From Mytilinidion resinicola (lineage: Eukaryota > Ascomycota > Dothideomycetes > Mytilinidiales > Mytilinidiaceae), in assembly GCF_010093595.1 (NCBI RefSeq), contig NW_022985441.1:1729838-1793837 (forward strand): a stretch of 64,000 nucleotides of DNA, given 5' to 3'. Below the pieces are notes generated by a model, which had not been told where the DNA came from, made no database searches, and saw only the letters and a list, made by a program, of their open reading frames with translations. Made by a program: the position numbers and the translations under genes. Positions 1-10,613 of the stretch are shown one piece after another; positions within the stretch are counted from its first letter, which is position 1; each line of letters starts with the position of its first letter.

Positions 1-459
1 AGGCTGGTCCTCCTCAACGCCGTACCGCCCAAAGAGATCCAAGACCCGGCTCCAGCAGTGACCCTGCTCCTCAAGAGACTTTCCTCGTCACCGGAGCTGT
101 TTGCGAAGCTTTTGGACGTCTATGGTCTACCACCACTGATGTCTACCAATGGCGATCTGACTACGGATTTCTTGGTCCAAGTGGCGAGGAAGCGAGGACG
201 TTTAGGGAAAGGTGGAGTGCCGAATCTTCACAGCGCGGCACAGACAGTCATAACAGACTGGAGAGACGGTAGGATCCAGGGCTGGATGGATCCTCCCGTA
301 CTACAAATTGCTCCTGAATCGACTGTGCCTGCTAAGGCTGGGGAAGCGGCTCCCGTGGGCGACCGAAAGGAGATTGTCAAGGAGTTGGCTGCTGAGTTCA
401 AGATCGAAGGTCTTTGGGGCAATGGGTCTGATGATGCGGTTGATACCATGGAAGTATGA
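1..459 (+). CDS. nug1: NUG1-type nucleolar/nuclear GTPase, C-terminal part (5' end outside window)
   Basis: The open frame enters from the left edge and ends at TGA 457-459. The roughly 150 visible residues resemble the C-terminal tail of the Nug1/GNL3-like circularly permuted GTPases that assemble and export pre-60S ribosomal subunits. The segments I recognise are LLNAVPPKEIQDPAPAVTLL, then DFLVQVARKRGRLGKGGVPN and a WRDGRIQGW block. The G motifs (G4-G5-G1-G3) would lie upstream of the window, so GTP binding cannot be checked here. The last 40 residues are an acidic variable tail. The frame is uninterrupted. Nug1 is preferred over Lsg1 or Nog2 because of the RKRGRLGKGGVPN block; this rests on memory of the family, not on a search. 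Confidence 0.8.
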   Translation, partial: RLVLLNAVPPKEIQDPAPAVTLLLKRLSSSPELFAKLLDVYGLPPLMSTNGDLTTDFLVQVARKRGRLGKGGVPNLHSAAQTVITDWRDGRIQGWMDPPVLQIAPESTVPAKAGEAAPVGDRKEIVKELAAEFKIEGLWGNGSDDAVDTMEV

Positions 460-1009
460 TGATGCCTTGCTCTACGGAAAAGCATGGTCAGAGGCGTTGG
501 AGTCTTGGTGCATTTTGTCCAACGTGACTATGGGATCACTGTATTTACGACTCTCGATGACAGAATCGACCATGGTACCATCTACTAATCGGCTTTTGAA
601 GACGATATTATTGCGCATTCTTCTGTTCAGTGCCATTCTAAACAGAAGTTGTATTTGCATACATGCCTCCTTCCAGCTTCAGGGTTCTAGAAGCTAACAT
701 CAACGTCCTGTCGAATGATTAATTACTCAAAAAAATCTGAATGACTTGCGATATCGGCCTCCGTCTTAGCATTTTGTAAGTGAGATCAGGCAGGTCTGGA
801 GCAAAATCGCGATTCGAGGCTCCGATATGGCGCAGCTCTCTGTAGCTTTTTACCCCACTCAAGCTGAACCGACGAAAGCCGCATCTGACGCACGGTTCAA
901 ACGGCTTAAGTATTCACAATATCCACTCTGGTTTGCTCCTACAACACCTTTAAAAGTACGCTGCTTGCCTTGCCATTGTATCAATTCAATCCGTCTTCTG
1001 TATTGCGAA
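460..1009. other. Intergenic region: nug1 3' flank and P5CDH promoter
   Basis: No coding exon, RNA gene or repeat could be supported here. It holds the 3' flank of the nug1-like gene and the upstream region of the P5C dehydrogenase gene. Confidence 0.5.
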
Positions 1010-2871
1010 ATGTCTTCCTCTAAAGGCTTACAATCTCTTGTACAGATCAATCGGTGTGCCCTCCAAACTTCATCACTCGCCACGAGATCGCAAAAAAGAA
1101 CCATGGCCTCTATTGCAAACTTCAAGGTCCCGACAGTCAACAATGAGCCCAATGTAAGCATATGGTCTGTTTGTCATGAAAAAACATTAATGTTGATATT
1201 TGCTCCCAGAAACACTATGCCAAAGGTTCTGAAGACAGGCAGAAGCTTCAGGATGCTCTTGCAGCTCTGAAGCAGCAAACACCTCTTGAAGTGCCAATCG
1301 TAGTAGCCGGGAAGCAAGTAAGTGAACTCTGTTCTCCCATATCTCAATTTCCTGGGTTGACCATCCGTAAGATCAAAGGCTCCTCCGTCCTGACGCAGCA
1401 CAACCCCGCATCTCACTCTGACGTCGTGGCCAAATACTCCAACGCCAGCCCCGAAGAAGTCAGCACAGCTATTGAAGCTGCTCTGGCAGCAAAGTCATCA
1501 TGGGAATCACTACCGTTTGCAGACCGGGCTGCTGTCTTCTTGAAGGCTGCAGATTTAATCTCTACGAAATACAGATATGAGATCATGGCTGCCACTATGG
1601 TAGGACAGGGCAAGAATGCATGGCAGGCAGAGATCGATGCTGCTGCTGAGCTTTGCGATTTCTTGAGATTCAACGTCAAGTATGCTGAGGAGACTTATAG
1701 TCACCAGCCGGCTCACAATTCACCGGGTGTATGGAACCGCGTCGAATATAGGCCTCTGGAAGGCTTCGTCTACGCCGTCTCACCCTTCAACTTCACAGCC
1801 ATCGGTGCCAACCTCCCTGCAGCCCCTGCCTTGATGGGTAATGTTGTAGTGTGGAAGCCCTCTCCTTCCGCTATCGCCTCCAACTGGCTCATATACTCTA
1901 TCTTGATGGAAGCTGGACTACCTCCAAACGTCATACAATGGATCCCTGGTGATGCTGCGGAAGTTACCAAGACGGTTCTCGCACACAAAGAGTTCGCAGC
2001 TCTACACTACACCGGTAGCACAGCCGTCTTCCGCTCTCTGTATGGCAAGATTGCAGAAGGCGTCGCAGCAGGCAAATATCGCGGCTACCCTCGCATCGTG
2101 GGCGAGACCGGTGGCAAGAACTACCACCTCATCCACCCCAGCGCCGACGTCGACAATGCCGCCGTCAACACAGTACGTGGAGCTTTCGAGTATCAAGGCC
2201 AGAAGTGCAGCGCCTGCTCCCGCGCCTACGTCCCCTCGTCCGTCTGGGACGCCTTCAAAACCCGCCTAGTCTCCGAGACCGAAGCACTGAAGGTCGGGGA
2301 CCCATTGGACTTCTCTAACTTCATCGGCCCCGTGATCCACGAGGCCTCCTTCAAGAAGCTCTCTTCCGTCATCGACGAAGCCAAGAATGATAAAGAGCTT
2401 GAGCTGCTGGTTGGTGGCAAGCACGACTCGTCCAAGGGCTACTTCATCCACCCCACCATCTACAAGACCACGAACCCGAACCACCCCCTCCTATCCCGCG
2501 AGCTCTTCGGTCCCATCCTCGTGGTCTACGTCTACGATGACAACACCGCTCCTGTTGACGCTTTCGAAAGCATCATCAAGCAGATCGACTCGACATCCGA
2601 GTACGCGCTGACCGGCGCCATCTTCGCCAGTGACAGGGAGGCAGTGCGATACGCCGAGGACGCGCTCCGCAACTCTGCAGGCAACTTTTACATCAACTGC
2701 AAATGCACCGGTGCTGTTGTTGGTCAGCAGCCATTCGGAGGCAGCAGGGCCAGCGGTACCAACGACAAGGCGGGCAGCGCGAATCTGTTGAGCCGCTTCG
2801 TCAATCTGAGGGCCATTAAGGAAGAGTTTGTGTCTACGGACAAGGTTACGTATCCCAGCAACGAGGTGTAG
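1010..2871 (+). CDS. prnC: Delta-1-pyrroline-5-carboxylate dehydrogenase, mitochondrial
   Basis: Exons are 1010-1153, 1210-1317 and 1372-2871 (583 aa); both introns are phase 0 with GTAAG donors. It oxidises P5C/glutamate semialdehyde to glutamate with NAD+, the second step of proline catabolism in the mitochondrial matrix. It is a full-length aldehyde dehydrogenase: the catalytic Glu is in VGETGG (about residue 329) and the nucleophile Cys in GQKCSAC (about 363), both typical of P5CDH. The first 35 residues are basic and Ser-rich without acidic residues, as in a mitochondrial presequence; a second Met begins at 1103. The second intron is 54 nt and stop-free in frame, so an unspliced reading would add 18 residues. 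Aspergillus prnC sits in a proline cluster, but no permease or proline oxidase gene is adjacent here. Confidence 0.93.
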
Positions 2872-3237
2872 AGTATGATGGGTTCTTTTAGAGTTTTTAG
2901 TCATGTTTAAGCGGGACGAAATTGGAAATGGAGATTAAGGGTACGGATATGGTGTATTGGCATGGGTATTTGCATGATTATGAAGAGGGGTTTATTTGTG
3001 AATACGTATCCTAGGGATAGGAAAAGTTAATGTGATCTAATGAGACCTGAATTTTAAAGATGGCTGTGGACGAAGGAGCGAAGGGGAGTGTGGTTGTAAC
3101 TACAGTTCCTCACCATAAGTGAGTTCCTTACTGTCTTAAACTTAACCCGCAAAGCGTATACCGAGAGTATTTTACCCCGAGCTGTCATGACCATCCTCCG
3201 AATCTTTATCTTTATTGGAAGAACAGCCGTCGTGCGA
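2872..3237. other. Convergent 3' intergenic region
   Basis: This stretch separates the 3' ends of P5CDH and the first LRNQIY-type gene, which converge. Nothing coding was seen. Confidence 0.5.
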
Positions 3238-4263
3238 TTACTCGTTGAGAGCGTCAAGCTCACCCCGACCGAGAGAGTGGTAGTTTATCTCCGCCCATGT
3301 CATGCCTTGCGCCCATTCCCGAATGTCATCTAATCCAAACGGAGGCTCTGATCTTTCCATAATGTCGACGCCTTTGCCACGCTTCACTATCACCAGCATT
3401 TCCTTCTTATCGGCCAAAAGCGCATTGTCCGCCTGCAACCCAAACCTTGGATAATCTTCCTCCAAAGGTATCTCTTGCTCGAAGAGCTCATGAGTGGCCA
3501 ACTCCGTGACAGATCCAGGTGTGTCGGGCTGAGTCGAGCGGTAGATTGTCACAGTAGGCTTGGAGTCTGCACCGTCGCGTTCGGATAGGATGCTGCTCCA
3601 ATTGCTCGGCTGAGGCTTGCGCCTATACATGTCCTGGTCCCACAACTGGCATGTCTTGAAACCGAGCATGTCGGAATAGCTGGCGATGTAATGAAGCTCT
3701 TTCCAGCCGTTTCCATTCTCGATCAGGCCGCTGAGAGCTGCGTAGGCGCTAGCGCCATCAGAACTTTGATCTACAGTAGTTCTCATAGTAAGAACATCTA
3801 GACGTAGTCCTGGAAGAAGCTTGAGCACCATAGCGGGCTTATAGTACACTGCGTTTTCGTTCCTCTCGTACGCGCCGTCGACGTAATGAACTGGCTTGAG
3901 CATCAAATCGTACCCTGGCATACGAAGGCGACGGATCCTAGATAGCGTAGTTGGAGGTAGTGAGAGGAGAGTATTGAGCATCGATTCGACTGACGGGAAA
4001 TCAAACAGCGCTAGACCGGGCCATAGAGGTGCGGCCTCTCGATTGATCTGACTGCAAGTACGGAGTATCGCTAGGCCTTCCTTCTGCTCCCCCCAAAGTC
4101 GCTTGTGAATCGTTAACGTGGTTGAGCTGAAAAGATGGTCGTAGATTTGATTGCGCAATTCGCCCGGAAGCTGCATGAGTCGGCTCGAGGAAGGCTGCAC
4201 TGCTATGGAAGATTCGTCGGGGACATCGTAAAGTTTCTTGGAGCGCTTTCTGGGGTGCGGCAT
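3238..4263 (-). CDS. LRNQIY-type (2EXR/F-box-like) fungal protein, copy A
   Basis: Single-exon gene of 341 aa. The start chosen is the ATG at 4263, where the basic N-terminus aligns with that of its neighbour; the frame is open to 4338 but that codon is TTG. A basic head (PRKRSKK) leads to the motif MQLPGELRNQIYDHLFSST, the hallmark of a very large fungal family with an F-box-like/2EXR N-terminal motif of unknown biochemical role. An ILRTCSQINREA block follows about 35 residues later, as usual in the family. The next gene at 4786-5967 is a tandem paralogue on the same strand sharing this layout and the end block PPFG-DIREWA-GMTWAEI. Copy A stops soon after that block and lacks the acidic tail of copy B. 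Substrate-adaptor function is only a family-level guess. Confidence 0.75.
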   Translation of the reverse strand: MPHPRKRSKKLYDVPDESSIAVQPSSSRLMQLPGELRNQIYDHLFSSTTLTIHKRLWGEQKEGLAILRTCSQINREAAPLWPGLALFDFPSVESMLNTLLSLPPTTLSRIRRLRMPGYDLMLKPVHYVDGAYERNENAVYYKPAMVLKLLPGLRLDVLTMRTTVDQSSDGASAYAALSGLIENGNGWKELHYIASYSDMLGFKTCQLWDQDMYRRKPQPSNWSSILSERDGADSKPTVTIYRSTQPDTPGSVTELATHELFEQEIPLEEDYPRFGLQADNALLADKKEMLVIVKRGKGVDIMERSEPPFGLDDIREWAQGMTWAEINYHSLGRGELDALNE

Positions 4264-4785
4264 GATGGCAGGCGTTGGTGCAAGAAGGACAGGTGTGCGA
4301 TGTGTGTTGAGTGGGGAGCGAGAATACGCGCTGTTCAACGTAACACAAAGGCAGGGTCCTAAGTTTGCTTTAAATCACACGTCATTTGTAAGCCATTTGA
4401 GGTGATTTTCCTATATGTAATGTGGGAACCACGCGCATATGTGAACGACTATTATCTTGGGAAGTTTTGGAGCACAGTTAGCGGTAGTGAGGGAGTTCTG
4501 TCGGCTCTGTGGGTTACTCCATACTTTCAGCATCCGAAGCAGGTATGTTGTGTTGGATACATGCCTGTGTACACTTGGTTGTCACCGTTTGAGGTCATTA
4601 GAAACATTTTCACGATTCTAGACGACATATAAGTGAATCATTTTGGGCGACCTGACAGCTTGCCAGGCCACCTCAGATGACGGTACGTACCACTACTCAC
4701 CACCCATCTTCCCGCCAAAACCAGGACACATCCCGCCCAGGACATAGCCCATTGATGACATTGCCTCGTCTTTAAGAAGGCCCAT
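4264..4785. other. Intergenic region between tandem paralogues
   Basis: Upstream region of copy A and 3' flank of copy B. No coding potential was found. The segment near 4655-4685 contains AGCTTGCCAGG followed by ACCTCAGA, which recurs with two C-to-T differences near 58750. Confidence 0.45.
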
Positions 4786-5967
4786 CTACTCGGTCCTGTC
4801 CCATTCAATGTCGTCCACATGGTTGTAGCTGTCAATCCGGGCATTTTCTTTGAGCTTCCATCTGCCAGAAGAACCCTCGTTGTCCTCATCAGACTCATCG
4901 TCTTCGTCCGAGAGGTAAAAGTCGTCCTTGTCATCGAGATAGTCGATGCACTGGCGTCTAATCTCTGCCCACGTCATCCCATACGCCCACTCCCGAATAT
5001 CGTTCGTTCCAAATGGAGGCCTTGATCGCTCTGCAATGTCAGCCCCCTGGCCCCGCCTCGCTATCACTAGCAACTCTTTCTTTTCCGCTAGAGGAGCCGT
5101 GTCTGCTGCCACCCCGAATTTCGAGCTGTCCTTCTTCCGGGGGACCGACTGCTCGAAGAGTTGGCGAGTACGGGGATCGATGACAGAGCCAGATACGCTG
5201 GCTTGAGTGGAATGGTAGATCGTGACTGTAGCTTTGGTGGAGCCCACCATGGAGTCACGCTCGAGTAGAGCTGCCTTCCATGTGCTAGGCTGAGGCTTAC
5301 GCCAATATGGATCCATCATGAACATGTCTAGCTTAGCGAAACCCAGCATCTTGGAGTTGGGTGTGATGAAGTGCAACTCCTTCCAGCCATTGCCGTGCTT
5401 GATCAATCCGTCGAGAGTGTCGTAAGCAATGTCTCCTTCAGCAGGCCCAAGAATGGTGAGAGTATCTAGACGCAATTCGGGAAGAAGCTTGAGTGATTCG
5501 GCGAGTCTGTAATAAACGTCGACATCATCGCCGACTGGCTGTAGCATCAAAGTATGTCCTCGCGTACGGACGTAGCGTATTTTCGATAGGGTTTCTGTAG
5601 GCAACGGAGAGAATTTATCGAGCAGAGCCTCGACATGTTCGAAATTGAATAGAACCAGACCAAGCCAGAGAGTTGCAGCCTCTCGATAAACTTGACGGCA
5701 AGTACGGAGTATCGCGAGAGAGTTCGGGGCACTCTTCATCTTTATATTTGTGATACGGCCGGTAGATCGATCGCCATACGTGAGCCGAGTGGAGCTGAAC
5801 AGATGGGCGTAGATTTGGTTGCGCAGCTCGCCAGGAAGTTGCATTAGGCGGCTTTCCAGTTGCGGGTCTGCGAGGGGAAGCTGTGGCTCTTGGGGGGCAT
5901 TGTGAGTCTTCTTGGCCTTCGATCTCTTTTTCTTTGAGCTGTTCTTGGAGTTCTTGGGGCGCGCCAT
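4786..5967 (-). CDS. LRNQIY-type (2EXR/F-box-like) fungal protein, copy B
   Basis: Single-exon gene of 393 aa starting at ATG 5967. The N-terminus is strongly basic (KKKRSKAKK) and precedes MQLPGELRNQIYAHLFSST, nearly identical to copy A. The ILRTCRQVYREA block and the PPFGTNDIREWAYGMTWAEI block are also shared, so the two genes come from a tandem duplication. Copy B carries an extra C-terminal acidic tail of about 60 residues (runs of Asp, Glu and Ser) that copy A lacks. The basic head and acidic tail would fit a nuclear protein, but no catalytic motif is visible. The two copies are clearly diverged, so the duplication is not recent. Confidence 0.75.
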   Translation of the reverse strand: MARPKNSKNSSKKKRSKAKKTHNAPQEPQLPLADPQLESRLMQLPGELRNQIYAHLFSSTRLTYGDRSTGRITNIKMKSAPNSLAILRTCRQVYREAATLWLGLVLFNFEHVEALLDKFSPLPTETLSKIRYVRTRGHTLMLQPVGDDVDVYYRLAESLKLLPELRLDTLTILGPAEGDIAYDTLDGLIKHGNGWKELHFITPNSKMLGFAKLDMFMMDPYWRKPQPSTWKAALLERDSMVGSTKATVTIYHSTQASVSGSVIDPRTRQLFEQSVPRKKDSSKFGVAADTAPLAEKKELLVIARRGQGADIAERSRPPFGTNDIREWAYGMTWAEIRRQCIDYLDDKDDFYLSDEDDESDEDNEGSSGRWKLKENARIDSYNHVDDIEWDRTE

Positions 5968-7145
5968 GATGGTGGACGTGCCGGTGTGAGGGTTGTCTGT
6001 TTAAGGCTCTCGATCCGCGCTAGTGTCCGCGCTAAGCCAAATCACAGTTATGAAAGTAAACGAGCGTGTCGCCGACTGTGGTGACCCAGTGACTTTATCG
6101 ACCGTTCAAATATGTCTTGTTTAGACCTTTAAAAGTGGGCCGAAGCACCTATGATAGTGGCAAGAAAGCATACACAGACCTGGGGCAAGGCATTGCACGA
6201 AGCGCACACCGGGGTGAATGTGAAGAGTCCGTGCGGCCCTTTCGTCCCTCATTTGTGTCCGCGCCGTCCGCCTCTACACAGACCTACTATTGCTAGTGTG
6301 CTTAAAGAAGTCTGGGGCTTTCCATCATATAATGAAGATGTGTACAACACCTTGCGGCTGTCTGGGCTGGCCTCGCAAGTTTCCGGACTGTTCATATTGG
6401 CGAGATTATTTCTCATTCGGATTCTAGAGGGTGTACACACGCCTGGACAAGGCGTTATACACAGTATGAGCACACTCAGGTTTGAAAGTGAAGGGTCCGT
6501 GCGATTCTTCTCGTCCTCCCTCATCGTCCCCCAAGTCCTCCATCTACCTTCCACACTTTCCATGTCTGTACATTCCCCTGAAGGCAATATTGAACCTCGA
6601 CAAATGAAGCCCCCCGGAGGTGAAGAGAGGAAGGGAATGTTGCAAAGACGCCCCACAAGAAGTCCTCAGCCACCGTCCGCCATACACACATTCGAGGCGG
6701 TGAGATGCGAGGTAATTCAGATATGCAATTGATGGAAGAGTGAATCCCAAGAAAATACGTCACAGAGAAAACCAGTGAGGATTAGAGGCATAGATTTTCA
6801 TTCAACCGCGAAAGCATATATTATGCCGACTTACGGACCAAGCCTCCAAGCATATTATACGGGAGCAATTCTTTCACGCGACCACATAAATCATGTCATC
6901 CTCGAGAAGTCCTCATGTGCCGTCTGACTACCACCAAAACTCCCAAATCTCTCAAAAATCCAAGAGTAAACGCCCATAATGTTGCCGGGGGGTATACCGT
7001 GTCGTAAGAAGCAGAGTAAAGAAACCATAAACCTTCAAAGCCAAGCCGGATATATCGCTCCTTCCAGCATCGCTAAAACTCCAACCATGTATCGTAAAAG
7101 AGCGTTCAGAAATCAGTCATATCTCTCATGCGTCCCAACTTCTCC
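5968..7145. other. Intergenic region with degenerate direct repeats
   Basis: No convincing gene. Open frames near 6151-6732 and on the opposite strand lack family motifs and splice logic. An imperfect direct repeat is visible: about 95 nt at 6170-6265 resembles 6433-6530 (shared pieces such as CAAGGC, GTCCGTGCG, CCCTCAT). A shorter one, GAAGTCCTCA-CCGTC, occurs near 6659 and 6906. Confidence 0.4.
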
Positions 7146-9645
7146 CTACACTGTCTCATTCGGCGCCACAGGCTTAGCATAGGGACTCACGCCAGCTTCT
7201 TCGTCTAGGCTCTCTCGTCTACTGATGCTGTCTCCCATATCTTTACCACCCTCCTTGGCGCGGAGTTCCCAGCTGCCAACACGCTCCTTCGGCTCTTTCT
7301 TATCGCCATTTCCCATGCTGACGATGCCTGCGACAGCGCCATTCTTGGGGAGGTTGAGGTCCGCGTCGCTGTGGAGCTTATCTGAGCCTTTGAACCCGCC
7401 TAGCTCCGATTTTTTGCCGCGAGTGACTTTTTGGAAGCGGATACCTCCAACTAGCAGGGCGAGGATGAATGCGATTAGGAGAACGCCGAGGGTTACGGCT
7501 GCGCCGATGACGCCGGCGACCTGGGGAGTCATGTCGCTGCTGTGAGATGTGCTGTTTATGACAATGGTGTCGTCGAATGCGAGACAGAAGAACGCCTGGG
7601 AGCTGCATGCGTTGCACCAGTCGAGAACGCTGGAGGTCTGAAGCGGTATTAGTGAGGGGGCTGCGGATTTGGGGCTGGAGTGCTTGCCATAATTCGCGAC
7701 ATCATGTCTTCGAAGTCGAGCCATGGCATGTCCGTCTGGCTGGGGCCGCGGTTGAACATAGGGAAGGACTGCAAAGTGCCGTTTGCTGCGATATCTGTTC
7801 CGTTGTGGAAATGGAAGCGAATCCTGGACATGTTAGCCATGCGTTTAGGAGAGACGATATTGATCTAGCAGTTACCAGAGATCAGTTTCGTCGGTCGGGA
7901 ACCCCGAGTCATTATTACCGACAGAGAAAAGCTCGAATACCATTGCGCTAGCATACTTGGGAATGCATGTTAGTACTGATCAGTAGATGAGAAGCTCAAG
8001 AAGGCTTACTTCTGGCATGCCGAAGAAATTTGAGTTCAGAAACTGCAGCTCAGCAAGGGAGAAAAATGAAACGAAAGGTTCGTGTTCGCCGACTTTTCAA
8101 GATATGTTAGCGTTACACCATGCTTCAGACACTCGATAAGATTTACCAAATAGAGTGAGCTTTGGCGTTTCACCACTGGCAGATACGAGCTGTTGGAATT
8201 GTCCAAGAACTTTCGCAGCCAGAGTTTTGCCTGCCTATTGATCGCTTAGTCACACGAATTGTGAGACCGGGAAAAGTGGGGATTTACTATAGCTCTGATC
8301 TGAGAATCAGAATCTGCGGATATGTTGCCATAGAGTCCCCACTCTTGTTGATCTGCGAGGAACCTGAGCTCGTCGTAGGCGCCCGCGAAGGTATCGTTCT
8401 CCGAGAAAAGCTCATAGGTATCTTGGTCATGCTGTTCACGACATCGTTAGCGAAAGGCCATAGTAGAAAAATTTGAGAGAACTCACCGAATATTGGTAGT
8501 TTAGGTAGTCATAGATGAGATAGGCCTGCCTTGTCAGTTACATCTGAGATACCATCGAGGGCTGCGGCTTCTTCATACATGAGAGTAATCCCTTGACGTT
8601 TTGTTAAATGGAACTGTTAACTCGAAGACTACACGGGGTTGAAGCTCACCATTGGGACTCTACAAGAACGTCACTCAACATCGTGTTGAATCCAGTGCTG
8701 AGGAGTATTCAGTAAGCCTAAGTCTGCCATCACAGAGCCCACCACTTACGCCCAATAGAGTGGCATTGACGAGTTTCGGGTTTCCCAGAATTCTTTAGTG
8801 TCATAATACTCCTCGATAGCCACGTCGTTCGCAGGACAGTTGGCTGACCCTTCTATCCAAACCGACCTTCTCATCCATTAGCAGAGCTCAGTAACGAGAG
8901 ATGGCATGTAGATTACATTGGCTCTAGGTCTGAGGCGGTATAGATACTGGGGTATTGGTAGCCCGAGAGTGGATAGTCAATGTACGACCCGTTCGCTAAG
9001 ATGTTTGTAGCATCTAACATTTGGGCGGTAGTCTCATTCAAGGTAAATGGGGGATAGAGGCCCCTGAAGCGGGATTAGCAATCCGTATCTAGCGGGCTGG
9101 GTACGGTAATGCTGTACTGCATGAACGCTTGGGCTGAGGCTATTGTGTATGAGCTGTCTGTGGTGAGGATATAAATCTCGTCATTGTTGACTACGGCACA
9201 TGACATTAGGCTCACTCTAACAGGACTTCAAAGCCTGGCTAACTCACCAACATTAGACGAAAGCCCAGAAATAGGCTGCTGCCCAAGGCCAATGTGCCCG
9301 TCGAATGAGTTGATATAGCGACTGCAGTTGCATGTCAGATAGAGAGCACGAACAAAGGATTTCTTGGACTCTTGGTCGCTCATACCCTCTAAAGTTGCTT
9401 CCGAGCTCATACATTTGATTTGCGCCCAGAGAAGTGAGGATCCGAGGAGTGTTCGACTCGAGAACGGGCGTTCTCTCGCCAGTGCGAGCGCTGTCAAGCT
9501 TCAGTCAGTTCCCGCTTCCAACATCTCATGTCGGAACTTACAATATCACACTTCCATGGACCTGAATCTGCGAATTATCCTCGGCAGCGTTGATTTCCGG
9601 CAACAGCCAGGCCGCAGCAAAGATAGCAATAACCAGCGCAATCAT
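7146..9645 (-). CDS. Histidine-acid-phosphatase-like single-pass membrane protein lacking the RHG histidine
   Basis: Fifteen exons: 9645-9542, 9490-9386, 9321-9248, 9190-9118, 9063-8917, 8866-8750, 8697-8650, 8591-8579, 8525-8487, 8431-8288, 8234-8147, 8092-8010, 7955-7876, 7823-7688 and 7637-7146. They join in phase to 580 aa. The first 20 residues look like a signal peptide (MIALVIAIFAAAWLL). The histidine-phosphatase entry motif reads FARTGERTP instead of RHGxRxP, so the phosphohistidine nucleophile is Thr. Downstream family blocks include LGANQMYELG, LYPPFTLNETT, ANCPA, FVGEHEPF and RFHFHNG. A hydrophobic helix (VIGAAVTLGVLLIAFILALLVG) anchors it near the C-terminus, followed by a charged cytoplasmic tail. 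Exon 8 is only 13 nt. The 7687 donor is GC rather than GT, with a good CTAAT branch point. Likely a secreted-side, non-catalytic member of the family. Confidence 0.8.
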
Positions 9646-10613
9646 GGTGGCTGGGCTGGCGGGGAAGCGGGGAAGCGGTGTCAAAAGACGAGACGAGAGC
9701 GGGAGAGCTGACGGAGGGACCCAGAAAAGGCGTCAAAGAGGTACTTAAGAGGCGGATGCGCTGCCTGAGCCAAGACAGAGGCCGCTGCAGCTCGAGCACG
9801 CAAAGCAGGGCAGAGGCAGCTTATCACAGCAGAAAACGGCGCTTGGCAGCCTTGCGTGATAGCTCTTTTACCTAGCTGTGCACAGCTCCGAGCTCGCCCT
9901 GTTGGAGCTACCCCGCCGCAGCCGCCTGCATGATGATGGTGGCATGGCCGGGGGGGCGCGCCCAAGGCCCTTTGTCCGCAGCCGCCTTGGGGGTGTGGTC
10001 GTACGGCAATCATTGCCGTCACAGAGAGAGGCCTGCAACAAAGACACTCGAGGTTCTGCCCAAGGCAGGGCTCCCTCGGTTTGCAATTGGACATGTGGGA
10101 CCGTGATGGGCGGGGCGTGGTCGACGACGAGCTTGGCTGAAAGGTCACCAGCGCAGCTCGCCGATAAGCCTATCAGCCGGATGCATGCGGTTAGCATCTG
10201 TCTCACTGCGTGCTGAGGATTCGAATCATGCACGCCTGACGCCCAGCCTCTGGCAACAGTGGCCCCATGTCGACAGGTCAGTCGCGTGGTGTAAGGCTGC
10301 ACGGCTTATTCCGCAAATACCTATGGAGGGAGCGGCATGGAGGGAGCGGAGTCACGTCCTCGGAGTGTCGGCAGGTCTCTTTCTCATTAGTGGTTGTTAG
10401 TCTTCATGGACTAGCAGTAGTGCATTTGTAACGATGAAGAACCGCCTCGAATTATCTCTACTCAGATCTCTGAGAATCTTATGCTACACCCGCGCACAAT
10501 GTCTTTAACTAAGCAGACCACAGCTGTGTAAGAAGCAGCAGCAACTCCTATCCCGGGCCCAATGACAGAACACTCTTCCAATAACCATAACCCATATCCG
10601 CACAAGTCCCCGC
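9646..10613. other. Intergenic region: promoter of phosphatase-like gene and ACL1 3' flank
   Basis: GC-rich between about 9880 and 10160. Open frames on both strands are compositional and lack family motifs. No RNA gene was recognised. Confidence 0.45.

Noticed and set aside
6151..6732. A 193-codon plus-strand frame.
   Set aside because: Covers degenerate repeats and has an equally long frame on the opposite strand; no motif.
8641..8866. An apparent frameshift in the phosphatase-like gene near 8765.
   Set aside because: A phase-2 intron starting at 8749 joins TGG-GC to C-ACT-GGA and keeps the expected family sequence, so no indel is needed.
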